Shown in pieces: positions 25,401 through 36,822 of a stretch of DNA of 52,433 nucleotides. The stretch spans positions 1 to 52,433 of the forward strand of contig QANT01001392.1 of the NCBI GenBank assembly GCA_003254885.1, given 5' to 3'. This DNA comes from Purshia tridentata (taxonomy: Eukaryota; Streptophyta; Magnoliopsida; Rosales; Rosaceae). A model generated the notes under the pieces. The model saw only the letters and a list, made by a program, of their open reading frames with translations, had not been told where the DNA came from and made no database searches. The translations under genes were made by a program, and so were the position numbers. The first letter of the stretch is position 1; the number at the start of each line of letters is the position of its first letter.

Positions 25401-26542
25401 CGTGCACTCTCAGCACCCAAAGTTGTTCTCTCGGGCGTGCACGGTAATCGAGACATGAGAAAGTGCTTCCCCACGTCTTTCTTGCCAACCGGGAACGTTT
25501 TGGTGTAACTTCAATCAAATTGGACTCGGTTCACACCGAAATGACCTTTTCGTGCATTCTTAAGACCTAAAGTGGTTCTTTTTGGACGAATTTGGACTCA
25601 GTGTGCACCGAAATGTTTTCTTCGTGCATTCTTAACACTTAAAGTGGTTCGTTTGGGCTAGAAAGGTAATCCAAACAAGAGAGAGTGCCTCCTTATGTCT
25701 TTATTGCCAACCGGGTACGTTATGGTGCAATCGAAAAGAAACTGGATTGAGTAAGCACCGAAATGATGTTTTCGTGCGTTCTTACCCAAAAAAGGTGCTT
25801 CTTGAGGGCTAGAACGCTAATCCAAGCATGAGAAAGTGCTTCCCCACATCTTTCTTGCCAACCGGGCAGGTTTTGGTGGAAATTGCACGAAGTTAGACTG
25901 AGTACGCGCCGAAGTGATGTTTTCGTTACTTCTAAATACGAAATGTGCTTCTCTAGGGCTAGGATGCTAATGCAAGCATGAGAAAGCGCTTCCCCATGTC
26001 TTTCTTGCCAGCCAATAACGTTTTGGTGCAACTTGAACCAAATCGTACCGAGTGTGCACCGAAACGACGTTTTCGTTCCTTCTTAACACCTAAAGTTGTT
26101 ACTGAGGGCTAGCACGCTAATCGAGGCCATAGAGAGTGCTTCCTCATCCCTTTCTTGCCAACTGGGCACGTTTTGGTGCAACTTTGACCAAGTTGGACTG
26201 AGTATGCACCGAAAAGACGCTTTTGTTGCATCCTAACACGAAATGGGCTTCTTTTAGGCTTATAACGCTAATCCAAGCATGAGAAAGTGCATCCCTATGT
26301 CTTTCTTGCCAACCGAGCGTGTTTTGTTGCTACGTTAGCCAAATTTGACCTTCAATCTGCACCGAAACCACGTACTCGTGCATTCTTAGCACCTAAAGTA
26401 GTTCATTTGGGCCAGAACGCCAATACACACACGAGAAAGTGGTTCCCATGTGTTTCTTGTCAACCGAGCACGTTTTGGTGCAACTTTGACCGAATTGGAC
26501 TAAGTGCGCACCGAAATGACGTACTCGTGCACTCTCAGCACC
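22468..26542. repeat. Satellite block 3: same monomer family, second higher-order organisation
   Basis: The monomers are clearly related to blocks 1-2 (GTGCACCGAAATGAC box, CACGTTTTGGTGCAACTT, GCTAATCCAAGCATGAGAAAG). Diagnostic words differ: GTATTCGTGCACTCTCAGC, CGTGCATTCTTAAGACC, TTGACCTTCAATGTGCACC and others, several absent from blocks 1-2. The word GTATTCGTGCACTCT (or close variant) recurs at 22,519, 23,939, 25,396 and 26,521, giving steps of 1,420, 1,457 and 1,125 bp rather than 1,190. A local partial duplication is visible near 24,911-25,018. The block ends where the family A LTR begins. Confidence 0.9.
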
Positions 26543-28283
26543 TGTTGATTGTGTTTTCTTAGAACCAAATAAATACTCAATTCTAAGTTTACTCGCAAGT
26601 GCACGAATCGTGGCGTAGCAAAGCATGCAAATAACGAGGTCGATCCCACAGGGAATAGGTAAATAACATCAAACCAATTTAGCTTATTCACAACACACAC
26701 ACACGGCATGGGGGTTTAGATTTAAGGTCAAAACTCAGATACACACTCTAACACACACACACACACTTTCATGGCATTGTTAAGAGCTTATCGGGCCTAC
26801 CTTAGCAAGTTAACGTGCATGTTTCTAGATAAACTAGGGCAATCACCCATGCAAGAGTCATTAAGTTCTATGAAAATGTCAAACACGCAGACCCCCTTTC
26901 CAACCAAATGTACACGGCGCTACCATACGAATACTATTACCACAACCGTTGCTTAAGCGGCTGTTTGTTACTTCTAAAATTGTCATCCTTTCGAGCTTAT
27001 TCAATTTTTTAACATCACTAGATGCTTATCCTTAAGGTGGCCAGTCCTAAAGACTCCACAACTAGTGCCTTGTTTAATTAGGTAATAGGATTTTATGTAA
27101 GTACCATCATCATTAATTCCAGAAATCATACTTCAAACATTGAACATAAATAGAGGTTTCATCTTTAACTTAACAATGCATAAAAGTAACTAAGATATGA
27201 ATATGTAAATAAAATATTTAATTGAATAAACAAACTGCCAATTCATGTTCAAGGTCTTAATTAACACGTAAAAATAATAAAACAATGCAAAGAGCATGAA
27301 AAAGGAAGAAGGAAACCACAAGGAAGTCACGGCAAGGGCTTGGGAGCTTGCGGCAAGGCTAGGGCAGCAGGGGGTGTCACGGCCTCCTCCTTGGATCTCT
27401 AGGGTTGCACGGCACACTCTCTCTCTTGGCTTGGCTTGCTTGCGGCACACTCTCTCTCTTTATCTATAAAAATATAGAATTTTGATTTGTGGTGTAAAGA
27501 TGTGTAGCTCTCTAGATGTGAAAGTTCATGTCAAATAATGAGGAGAGGAGGCCTTTATATAGGAGTGAGGAGGTGCTGATTCCTTGGCCTCCAAGGACTA
27601 GGTAACTTGCGGCACAAATAGGAAAGTAAAGCTAGGGTTTCTCCTTGTGGGCTTGCGGCATGGCAAGTCACTTAAGCCCATATGCCTTGCGCCTCTTCCC
27701 TTGCATGCGTGTGGGCCTCTCCCTTGGTCCATGCTCATTCCACCTTAGGCCCATTCCTTCATGTGATGATAACTTGAGCCCATTGAAGCTTCTAGAACCC
27801 ATTTGACCTTGGCCCAACATTCCTTGGTCCACTAGGAAACTTTGTCCAACTAGGGTTAGGTTTTCCTAGTCCAACTTGGAATAGGTTTTCCTAGTGCAAT
27901 TAGGATTTCCCTTTTCAGTCCAACTAGGGTTTATCTTTCCTAGTCCCACTAGGGTTTACCAATCCTAGTCCCACTAGGATTTGGTTTTCCTAGTTCAACT
28001 AGGATTTCTCATTTCTGGCCCTGGACACTGATGGTTTTCCTAGTTTGGCTAGGATTCCTTGTTTGAGTAGGATTTCAGCTTTCCTAATTCTACCAGGATT
28101 TCTTCAGTTTTCCTAGTTTGATCAGGAATTGTCCAATTTTGGTTCTTTTAGCTTCTTTCTTCATAATTGCTTCATTTGACCTACAAGAGACAGAAACAAA
28201 GCAAAAAGACACAAAACGCCAAGTTCTAGCGTTCTAGGTTAGGGAGTTAGCATATAAAAACATGCACAAATGCACACTCAACA
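26543..28283 (-). repeat. Family A LTR (3' LTR)
   Basis: On the minus strand it runs TGTTGAGTG...CAATCAACA. It carries a conserved block GGTCGATCCCACAGGGAATA near its 3' end and an array of short palindromes at 27,835-28,132. It is homologous to 30,452-31,907 and to the split copy at 41,766-46,672. Confidence 0.85.
27835..28132. repeat. Array of CCTAGT-NNN-ACTAGG palindromes in LTR A
   Basis: Words such as CCTAGTCCAACTAGG and CCTAGTCCCACTAGG recur roughly every 20-30 bp. Each is a 6-bp inverted repeat with a 3-nt centre. The array is repeated in the other family A copies (about 31,500-31,750 and 41,920-42,150). Confidence 0.8.
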
Positions 28284-29487
28284 CACCCCCAAACTTAGAC
28301 TTTGCTAGTCCTCGAGCAAAGAAAATAAAACAAAGACTCAAAGACTGACTCTAAAAACAACTGCTTCCCAACAAATGAGTTCATGTATGTGGCTAGTATC
28401 AATTATTGCAAGCAAAGCACATGTATCAGCCATTCATAAAATTCAAGTGATAGCTACAATGTATACCTTACTTTTCCATCGTCCTCTTTACTATCCTTTG
28501 CATAAACCCATGTGTTAGATAAACAGTCAAGATAAGTTATAAACAAGTTAAATTCAACTCCAATCCTCACTAGGCATACTCTCAGCAATAAACACTCAGA
28601 AATTGGGTTGATTTATGTGCTCTCAGGTAATGTGAGAATATATATACAAGTTCACATTAGCATTAAATAAACAAGGCACAAATAGATAGAGTGTGATCTC
28701 ATGAATGAATGCCAATGAACTTGAAATGGAATCACTAGTCATATGCTTCTCTCTTATTCAATCTCCACACCAAAGGATTACACCTTACCTTAGATCATAA
28801 AGGACTTTTATGGGTTGAAATGAAGGCTTCGGGTTAGTTTATGGTATTGAAATGAAAGGAAAAACACAATGGCTAGTACTATGGAATTTGTAACACAGTT
28901 AGGGCATACCTTGCTTATTTGCACTTCATAACTTGAATTTTGAACTTTTCGCTCTCTTTTTCACCGGCCCTAAGCTTCTTTTGTTAACTTGTTTCTTTTT
29001 CTTCTTTCTTGGCATCGGCATGGTCTTTTTGAGCACTTTTCTTTTCTTTTGCTTCAAGTCATGCACAATCACTATTTTGCACCCTCCAATTCTTGTGCAA
29101 CCAAAAACCATAGTATAAGGGTAAACGGGATAGGGAGTGTAACTCCCCCAAACTTAGGGTTAAGTATAGGTGTTTAGTAACAAGGAAAGGCTAATTTAAG
29201 GCTCAAGGTGGCTAGCTAGTGGTAAACATGGCTGGCTTTTCGGCTAAAGGGGTAAAGAAACATGGCCTAAAATCATCTCCTTGGCACAATGTAATCTCCA
29301 AATGCTTCAAATAGAATAAAAGAGAAGTTCTAACAAAAATGATTCAAATTATGTGCATTTCAAGTGTATGACCAAATGAATGAATAATGAGATCAAAACA
29401 ACGACTTAAATGACAAGAATCAGATTAGAGTGGCGTGCACACTCAAGAATTAAAGAACAGGCTCAATAGCTCAAAAAGGTCATAAGT
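28284..29487 (-). other. Internal region of the family A element, no convincing gene
   Basis: This noncoding-looking sequence lies upstream (minus strand) of the polypurine tract. A lysine-rich 61-codon ORF (28,926-29,111, minus) is too short and low in complexity to call. Long spacers between pol and the 3' LTR are typical of Tat-type elements. Confidence 0.5.
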
Positions 29488-29805
29488 CTACTCTAACAAG
29501 TTAACTAACCAGGAATTTACCATGCTGTTGCAACGAATCCATTGAGCATGATCAGGTGAGGTATCTCCAGGTTTGGTTAAGGTTCCATCGATAAACCCCA
29601 ACTTGTTTTTGGCTTCCAGGGCTCTGCAAACAGCTCGACTCCATGTAGGATAATTTTCTCCTATTAGAATTTTAGACACGATGATGGTTCCTGGGTTGTC
29701 TGAATGATGCAGATATAAAGGTGAAGAAACATCATAGTCTGATGTTAAATTGGATTTTTGATTGAAGGTCGTCATTGTAGAAATTGGAGTTTCTTCAGTA
29801 CCCAT
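29488..29805 (-). pseudogene. Copia-type Gag N-terminal fragment
   Basis: About 105 codons from an ATG at 29,805. The pattern is SSPLYLHHSDNPG, then SKILIGENYPTWSRA, then AKNKLGFIDG and later CNSMVNSWL, which is the N-terminal domain of plant copia Gag (Retrotran_gag_3 family). This domain helps build the virus-like particle. The frame ends in a stop after SWLVNLLE, where a full Gag would continue for some 200 or more residues, so the gene is truncated. It lies directly downstream of the copia LTR and primer-binding site, as expected. Confidence 0.88.
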
Positions 29806-29847
29806 GTTTGAATGAAAGAGGCGTGAAGGAATAGGATCAAGATTTAA

Positions 29848-29859
29848 GCTCTGATACCA
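29848..29859 (-). other. Primer-binding site for initiator tRNA-Met
   Basis: The minus strand reads TGGTATCAGAGC next to the copia LTR end. Confidence 0.9.
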
Positions 29860-30451
29860 TATAGGAAATACGGCTGAATATCTTTTCTGTGTCTTACTTC
29901 TGTACAAGATACAAGAATATATAGAAGACTTTACAAATAACAGATCCTATGTCTAAGGAGGAACACCGATTTTTCCTGATCCTTAATCTAAGGCTATTAC
30001 AAAATACAATTGAATACAAATAGACAGACTTGGATCATTTCTTTGACTTTGACTAACTTGCATCAATTTAGGAGCATCATTTCTTTGACTTTAGACAGAC
30101 TTGCATCAATTTAGGAGCGGCTTGATTTCTTTGACTTTGTTTCTCAACACTTATGTGTAAAGTTTCTAGTCACACAAATATATATAAGAAGGGTGCTGGA
30201 GTTGAGATCGCAAGTCATTCTTAATTGCCAGTCAAAATATCTTTGTGTATTGAAAGGCAGTATATATTAACTCTAATTCAAAATTTATTATGAAAGGCAA
30301 TATATTAATTGAAAGGCAATAGCAATGAGAGCTGTAAGCATGTTAGATGTTTGTTAGTGTGAAATAGACTTGTGCAGTCTTATTCTTATGTCTTATTCTT
30401 TTAGTAGCCATGACATATCCAAATGCCCAAAATCAGTATTCATGAGTCATT

Positions 30452-31907
30452 AAATACTCAATTCCAAGTTTACTCGCAAGTGCACGAATCGCGGCGTAGC
30501 AAAGCATGCAAATAACAAGGTCGATTCCACAGGGAATAGGTAAACATACATCAAACCAATTCAGCTTATTCACAACTCACACACATGGCATGAGGGTTTA
30601 GATTTAAGTCAAAACTCACAGACACACACTTTTATGGCATTGTTAAGCATCAGAATCCACCAAATTATTAATGATCAACTAATATGATAATCATGCAATT
30701 TCAAAAGACTACGAACATAAAGTTTGACTACCAAAGGCTTTGGCTATTTTCCTTTGGCGTTATACCTTCCTTATGCATGTACTAAGAGCTTATCGGGCCT
30801 ACCCTAGCAAGTTAACGTGCATGTTCTTAGATAAACTAGGGCAATCACCCATGCAAGAGTCATTAAGTTCTATGAAGATGTCAAACACCCAGACCGTATA
30901 TCCACCTTGATGTACACTATGCCATCTATGAATACTATTATCACAATCAGTTCTTAATTAATTTCTTGTTACTTCTAAAATTGTTATCTTTTCGAGTTTA
31001 TTCAATTTTATAACAATCATTCAATTTTATATTGCGGCAAGGCTTAGGGTAGCAGGGGGTGTCACGGCCTCCTTCTCTCCTTGGCTCTCTAGGCTACACG
31101 GCAAACTCCTCCTCTAGGCTTGCTTGCGGCACACTCTCTCTAGAAATATAAAATTCTGACTTTTTGGTGTGAGAGCAGATTTTGCTTGAAAAGAGCACGT
31201 GAAAGAATGAGAAGATAAGCTCTTTATATAGGAGTAAGGAGGTGATGATTCCTTGGCCTCCAAGGACTAGGACTTGCGGCACAAATAAGAAAGTAGAATT
31301 AGGGTTTCTCTATGTGGGCTTGCGGCAAGGGCATCACTTAAGCCTATATGCCTTGCACCTCTTCCCTTGCATGCGTGTGGGCTTCTCCCTTGGTCCATGC
31401 GCATGCCACCTTAGGCCCATTCCTTCATGTGATGTTGACTTGAGCCCATTGACTTGATGAAGCTTCTAGAACCCCTTTGACTTTGACCCAACATTCCTTG
31501 GTCCACTAGGAAACTTTGTCTAACTAGGGTTAGGTTTTCTTAGTCCAACTAGGATTACCCTTTCCAGTCCAACTAGGGTTTACCTTTCCTAGTCCCACTA
31601 GGATTTGGTTTTCCTAATTCAACTAGGATTTCTCATTTCTGGCCCTGGACATTGATGGTTTTCCTGGTTTGATTAGGATTCCTTATTTGAGTATGATTTC
31701 AGTTTTCCTAATTCCACCAGGATTTCTTCCATTTTTCTAGTTTGATCAGGAATTGTCCAATTTTAGTTCTTTTGGCTTCTTTCTTCACAATTGCTTCATT
31801 TAACCTATAAAATATAGAAACAAAGCAAAAACACACAAAACGCCAAGTTCTAGTGCTCTAGGTCAGGAAGTTAGCATATAAAAATATGCACAACTGTACA
31901 CTCAACA
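30452..31907 (-). repeat. Family A LTR (5' LTR, internally deleted and end-truncated)
   Basis: By eye highly similar to 26,543-28,283. It lacks roughly 300 bp around 31,015-31,045 and its outermost ~28 bp on the left. The right edge CTCAACA at 31,907 is the intact LTR start on the minus strand. Confidence 0.82.
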
Positions 31908-33875
31908 GCCATGCAATCGTCGACGACGGCCTATGGTTTGAGTTTTGGATTGGAAGACATAGCCAAGGGTTTGAGTTTCACTGAATTCAATTTCAGTTCG
32001 CAAAATTCAGTTTCACAAAAAATTGTTTCACTTTATTTATAGTGAAATTGTTTTTAGTGAAACCGAATTCAATTTATAGTGAAGTGAATAATGTAATTAT
32101 TTTTATTTTGATGGTGTAATTATTTTTTTTTTCTCATTGAAAAAGATAATTCTATAATTATTTGTGTAATTGTTTTTTTAGTGAAGGTATTACTATTTAT
32201 TTAATGAATGTGTAACTGTTTGTTTAGTGAAGATGTAGCTTTTTTTTTAGTGAATGTGTAGCTATTTTTCTTTTTTTAGTGCTTGCAATTTTTTTTTTCT
32301 TGTTAAAAAATAACAGTGTAATTATTTGTAGTTATTTTTTTGGTGCAATTGTATTTCTGAAATTCAGTTTCAAGGTAACTGTTATTTTAAAATTCAGTTT
32401 CAATCTAAGTGATAGTGTAACTGTATTGAAATACAGTTACACTGGGTGGGTGTCAATCCATATTAGAGTGCATCAGCCCACATTAGAGCGTGTCAGTGCA
32501 CGTCAGAGTGTGTCAGCGCGCGTCAGAGCTCGTCAGAAGGGTAAAAGAGACATTATAAGTTTTGGGGGGTTCGGGAGAGTTTCTAAATGGGTGGGAGCTT
32601 AGAAATTTTTTTTAGTAGTTAGAGGGTTTAGAAAAAGTTGCTGATAATGGTGAATAAAATGACATTATAAAAAAGTACATTTATTAATATGTAATTTTAA
32701 AATTTTTTATTGAGTTATTTGTAATAAAAATGTAAATTTAATGTTCAATTAAATAAGAAAAAATATCAAATTGAGACGACTTTCACTCAGATGTCTGTGA
32801 TCAGGCACACATGCAATTAATTTTTCAAAAGTATTGAATTTTCTCCTTTTTCAGGTATAGACTCAAGTAATCATATACATATCCATGGTCAATCAAATAT
32901 AAACAATAAGAAACCGATAAAGCATAGGAGAAACAAATTAACCATTCATCCATGCCATTTGGTCAAGCATAGGAGAAAGAAATTAATCCAATCCCTCATG
33001 CACAAGCAAAAAGAACTAAGGAAAGAGCAGACCGCCCTTGGAATTCCTTCTGTCACTGTGGGGTTTCTAACAAATCCAGTTGTGTTGCTTCCAGCCCACA
33101 ATATGAGTTATCCGGTCCATGTTTTAATTTTATACATTTAAGTTTCAGTTTTATTTCCGGTTGTGCCACTTTTTATTTGTTATTCTCTCTCTCTCTCGAT
33201 CACTCTCTCACATTATTCAAACCACAGCAAGCTTGAATTACACTAAGAAAAGTATAATTGTTAAGTGAAATTCTAGAACCCAACATCTTAAAGTAAAAGA
33301 GCAAAGACAAAGTCAAAATAACCCATCATATCAAGATTTAATTACACTAGGAAAAGTATACTTGTCAGGTGAAACTCCAAAACCTAACATCTTAAAGTAA
33401 AAGAGCAATGCAAAGTCAAAGTAACCCATCATATTAAACCCTCTAATCATTAGTTCCAAGGAAACAACCAAAATATATGAAATTCAAAAAGACCTCTCAA
33501 TTAGTAGTTTAACAAAAATAACAATAATTTGGAAAAGATTGATTCATACACTTGATTATACTAAATTCTCAGAATCTCTTAGATGGCTATAATTTATTCA
33601 TTAATTTCAGATATGTATTTTTAGAGTCTAAATTTAGACTTCGAATTTGGAGCAATTTTGTTTTGGTAGGGGTTTCTTTCGTCAAATTCAGAGTTGTTAC
33701 TGTTTGATATAATTATTTTAATTGTTACTATCCGACATTAATAATATGTGAGTGTGGATTTTATGTTTGTTTCATACAGATTTGTTTAAAGTATAAGGCT
33801 TTCTAATATTTTTTACATAAAATTGAAAATGTAAATAAGGTTATGATTGTTACTGTTTGTCAGTATGAGGCTTAT
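31908..33875. other. Gene-less AT-rich spacer with simple repeats
   Basis: No supported gene. It contains many T-rich imperfect repeats of the type GTGTAATTATTT / TTTAGTGAA (32,080-32,420), short repeated GTCAG words (32,470-32,540), a short TC microsatellite (about 33,183-33,198) and a 104-bp tandem duplication. ORFs at 32,279-32,602 and 32,959-33,141 match nothing I know. Confidence 0.6.
33236..33441. repeat. 104-bp tandem duplication
   Basis: AATTACACTA(A/G)GAAAAGTATA begins both copies (33,236 and 33,340), and both contain CATCTTAAAGTAAAAGAGCA and AACCCATCATAT. They differ at scattered positions, so the duplication is not recent. Confidence 0.88.
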
Positions 33876-35610
33876 TGTAACGACCCGTACCTTTTAAGTA
33901 TATTATAATAGGGCCCAACGTTGACTTTTGGATCTAGCAAGATTTTAGTTTTGACCTTGGGTCCGTTAGGAAGGTCTTGAGCTCACGAGTTCATTTACAT
34001 GCGGCATGGGTTATTTAGAGCTCCGGTTAGAAAGTTAGGAACGTGTTAAGGGACTCAAAAGTTGACTTTTTAAATTGCTCAGATTTTAGACACGTAGAGC
34101 TTGACTCCATGAGTTCGTAGACACGTAGCATGCGTCATTTGGAGTTACGGTTTGAGAAATATGGAGGTTCAAAGTGAGGGGCAAACTTGTAATTTCATTG
34201 AAATAGGTTTAAAATTCCAAAAATTTCTGGAATCTCCTTTTCCCCCTTTTATTTCTCTCTCCTCTCCCTCTCTCTCCCGCACTCTCACTCTTCTCTCTCT
34301 CTCCTCCTTTCTTCAAGGCCAAACTTTGAATGGCCATAACTCCTTCGTTTGATGTCTGATTCTGGTGATCTTGGTATCGTTGGAAAGTTATCGACGATGC
34401 CTTTCCACTGATAGTCTCAGATCATCATTCCGATCAACCTTGAAGACGCAGAAGCCCAGTTACAGTCGCGCCACCGCCGTCGTTCTTCGTCGATTCCGGC
34501 TGTTTCTGGCCCTTTTTGGGTCGGATTCTTAATGGGTTTTGCTCCCCTCTTCATGTGTTTCCTTTCCCCTAAGGTATTGTCCTCTAAATTTGAGTATTTT
34601 CGTTTATTAATTTTTGGAGTTTACACACCCATTTCGGGTTCTCTTGGAAAACTAAGATTGGGTGGTGTTTTGAGTTATTTTTGGACATTAATCACTCTTA
34701 GGAACTTCCAATTGAGGATTAGAACAAGAAATTGGAAAGTTGGGAAAATTGGGGTTATGCCCATTTCGGGTTTGGCTTAGATTTCCAAAAATTAATTCAA
34801 ATTGTGTAATGTTGTGGGCAACCTCCGTCATTAGGAACATATAATCGAAGTTTAGAACAAGAAATTTGAGAAATTATTGAGGAAATTGGAAGTTTGATCG
34901 TTGGTGCTCATGCCCATTTCGGGATTTCTAGAAATCCAAGGTGTTTATGGTGATTTAATTGGAATTGGGCATAATTTCCACCTTTAGGAACGATCTATTG
35001 AGGTTTAGACTAGTTAATTTGAAGAAAATCGGAGAAATAGTGATTTTGAGGTGAAGTTAGACACTTTTTGGTTGTCGAAACGACCTCCGAACGACCCTCG
35101 GTCGAGTTCTGTAGCAATGAAGGTTATTGGGAGAAGTTTAACGGGATAAAAATGAGTTAGTAGTGTTGGGGTTGAGTCAAGAAGGAAAATAAGTAAGTTT
35201 AGGATTTAAATTTGAATTGTGGAGTGAAAAGCCTAGAATTCTAGTTTGTAGTTATTAAATTGAATATTATTCTAACGCCTTACCGTTATCATGTTAGGCG
35301 ACACTCCCGAGTTCAAGGACGATCCATTTGGACACCAAGGCTAGGGTATCTCTGTGAGTGGACTTCGTTTCCTAAACTATTTTATGACTTTCATGATTTA
35401 AATTCATATTTATATTTTGAGTTTTAATTGAGTTTTATTAATTGAGAATATTAATTGATTCTTGAGCATGGTTTGAGAATTTATGCTTGGAAATAGATTT
35501 GATATGCTTGGTAACTATTTTTTGTGATAATTTATTCGACCCGTTAGATTTTGGAAACGTTTTGGTTTCTCAAGTAAACGTACTTGGTTTACTCGCATTT
35601 TGAAATATTA

Positions 35611-35825
35611 AAGGTTTGGTTATTGAAAAAGGATTTTATAGTTGTTGGTTAATGATTTCCTAGTTTTGGAAAGGTTATATGTTTTATGGGCGAAAAGAGA
35701 TTTATGGGAAAAGGAAAAGGTTTGGTTATCGAAAAAGGATTTTATAGTTGGTGGTTAATGATTTCCCAGTTTTGGAAATGTTATGTGTTTTATGGGCGAA
35801 AAGAGATTTATGGGAAAAGGATTTT
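35611..35825. repeat. 106-bp tandem duplication inside LTR B copy 1
   Basis: AAGGTTTGGTTAT(T/C)GAAAAAGG begins at 35,611 and again at 35,717. Both copies contain GGGCGAAAAGAGATTTATGG. The copy at 42,551-45,488 lacks it. Confidence 0.88.
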
Positions 35826-35934
35826 CAAACCACCCTTTACAGTACCCTTCAGATTTTCAGGTTATATAGGTCTTTGGGACCCATCACGGCACACACATAG
35901 GCTTTGGGCCGTGTGTCGGGATGCCTTGCCCTTT

Positions 35935-36130
35935 GGGGGCGGCCCTGCGTGCACGTACGGCAGGTATATTGGCCCTGCATGTGTATGACAGACCCTGGCT
36001 CTGCACATGTACGGCAGGATATTGGCCCTGCATGCGTACGGCAGGTCGTAGGCCCTGCGCATGTACGGCAGGATTATTGGCCCTGCATGCGTACGGCAGG
36101 TCGTGGGCCCTGCGCATGTACGGCAGGTTC
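35935..36130. repeat. 27-bp hairpin minisatellite in LTR B (about 7 units)
   Basis: Units have the form GGCCCTGC-ATGCGTAC-GGCAGG plus a short spacer. Each contains CCTGC...GCAGG arms and can fold back on itself. Because 27 is a multiple of three, several overlapping frames stay open with a nine-residue period. These are not genes. Confidence 0.9.
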
Positions 36131-36822
36131 GGTGGGTAACTGTTGGGTGAGAGGTTTCTTTATCGAAACAGTTTACAAAATAATTCTTGCTTGATACAAA
36201 TTTCAGTTCTTAATTAATATTTTGAGAGCTTGACCAATTTTATCAATTTATCAGAGTTTTCAAAACAGATTTCAGATGCGGAAATTTAGAACTGAGTTTC
36301 CAGTGGATTTTATGAAAGTGATTTTAAAACTAGGGGAATTCAAGGAAAGTTTGTGAAATTCTAAGGAATTTGAAAGTAAAAGGTTATAAATACTTATTTT
36401 GGTTTATGTCCACTCACTGAGTTAACTCATTAGATTTATTCCTTGTTGTTGTTTTAAATTTTCCCCCAGGTGGTAGCGGTGGAACAGTCAAGCCAAAGAC
36501 GTCGAGGCAGTCTAGCGAAGAACTTGAAATTTGTAGGAACCAATTATTCTTGTAAATTTTGTCTTCTTAGAAAATTTTGTAGTGCGGCTCTGATAACCTA
36601 TTGAAACTTAAGTAATTTGTTTTGATATTTGGGTCGGAGACCCTTTGGATTGTGGTAGAGGAGCTGTGGTACTTAGAAGTGCATTTACAGGTCTCGTGGA
36701 GAAAAAAGGTTCGTCCAATTTCAGGGGAGGTTCTGCCGAAATTTCGGTAGGATTTTCCTTGATATTGGATGCCCGCAGGATCACTCCGGGTTCCAGGGTG
36801 GAATTCGGGGAGGGTCCTGTCA

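Larger units (their letters stand above)
29488..30149 (-). mobile_element. Truncated Ty1/copia retrotransposon: 5' LTR, primer-binding site and gag start
   Basis: On the minus strand the element starts TGTTGAGAAAC at 30,149. Its ~290-bp LTR ends near 29,861 and is followed at once by TGGTATCAGAGC (29,848-29,859), which is complementary to the 3' end of initiator tRNA-Met, the usual copia primer. A gag reading frame follows and stops at 29,488. The rest of gag, pol and the 3' LTR are missing. It lies between the two family A LTRs, so it is a nested, truncated insertion. Confidence 0.85.
26543..31907 (-). mobile_element. Family A LTR retroelement, non-autonomous, probably Ty3 Tat-like
   Basis: Two copies of one LTR flank an internal region: 26,543-28,283 (1,741 bp, 3' LTR on the minus strand) and about 30,452-31,907 (5' LTR, lacking the last ~28 bp of its minus-strand 3' end and about 300 bp internally). 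Next to the 3' LTR the minus strand reads AAGTTTGGGGGTG then TGTTGAG, a typical polypurine tract and LTR start. A second AAGTTTGGGGGAG lies near 29,150. Because the 5' LTR has lost its inner edge, no primer-binding site for this element remains. No protease, reverse transcriptase or integrase is seen. The 5-bp flanks GCACC and GCCAT do not match. The satellite lies only on the left flank. Confidence 0.75.
33876..36822 (+). mobile_element. Family B LTR (Ty3-like), complete copy, 2.95 kb
   Basis: Begins TGTAACGACCCG and ends GGGTCCTGTCA. It matches end to end the 2.94-kb solo LTR at 42,551-45,488. It includes a CT-rich and GC-richer segment (34,250-34,520), a 106-bp tandem duplication and a 27-bp hairpin repeat array. 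Copies in both places share the CACTCACTGAG and TTTTCCCCC blocks. No gag-pol lies next to it. The 5 bp before it (CTTAT) do not recur at the end of this unit or after the extra partial copy at 37,866. Confidence 0.82.

Noticed and set aside
28926..29111. Lysine-rich minus-strand ORF as a Gag/nucleocapsid-like protein
   Set aside because: Only 61 codons, mostly Lys/Arg runs from an A-rich tract, and no zinc-knuckle cysteines.
26543..31907. Retrozyme (hammerhead ribozyme retroelement)
   Set aside because: I looked for hammerhead core words (CTGATGA ... GAAA in the right spacing) in the LTRs and found none convincing, and the LTRs are far longer than retrozyme LTRs.
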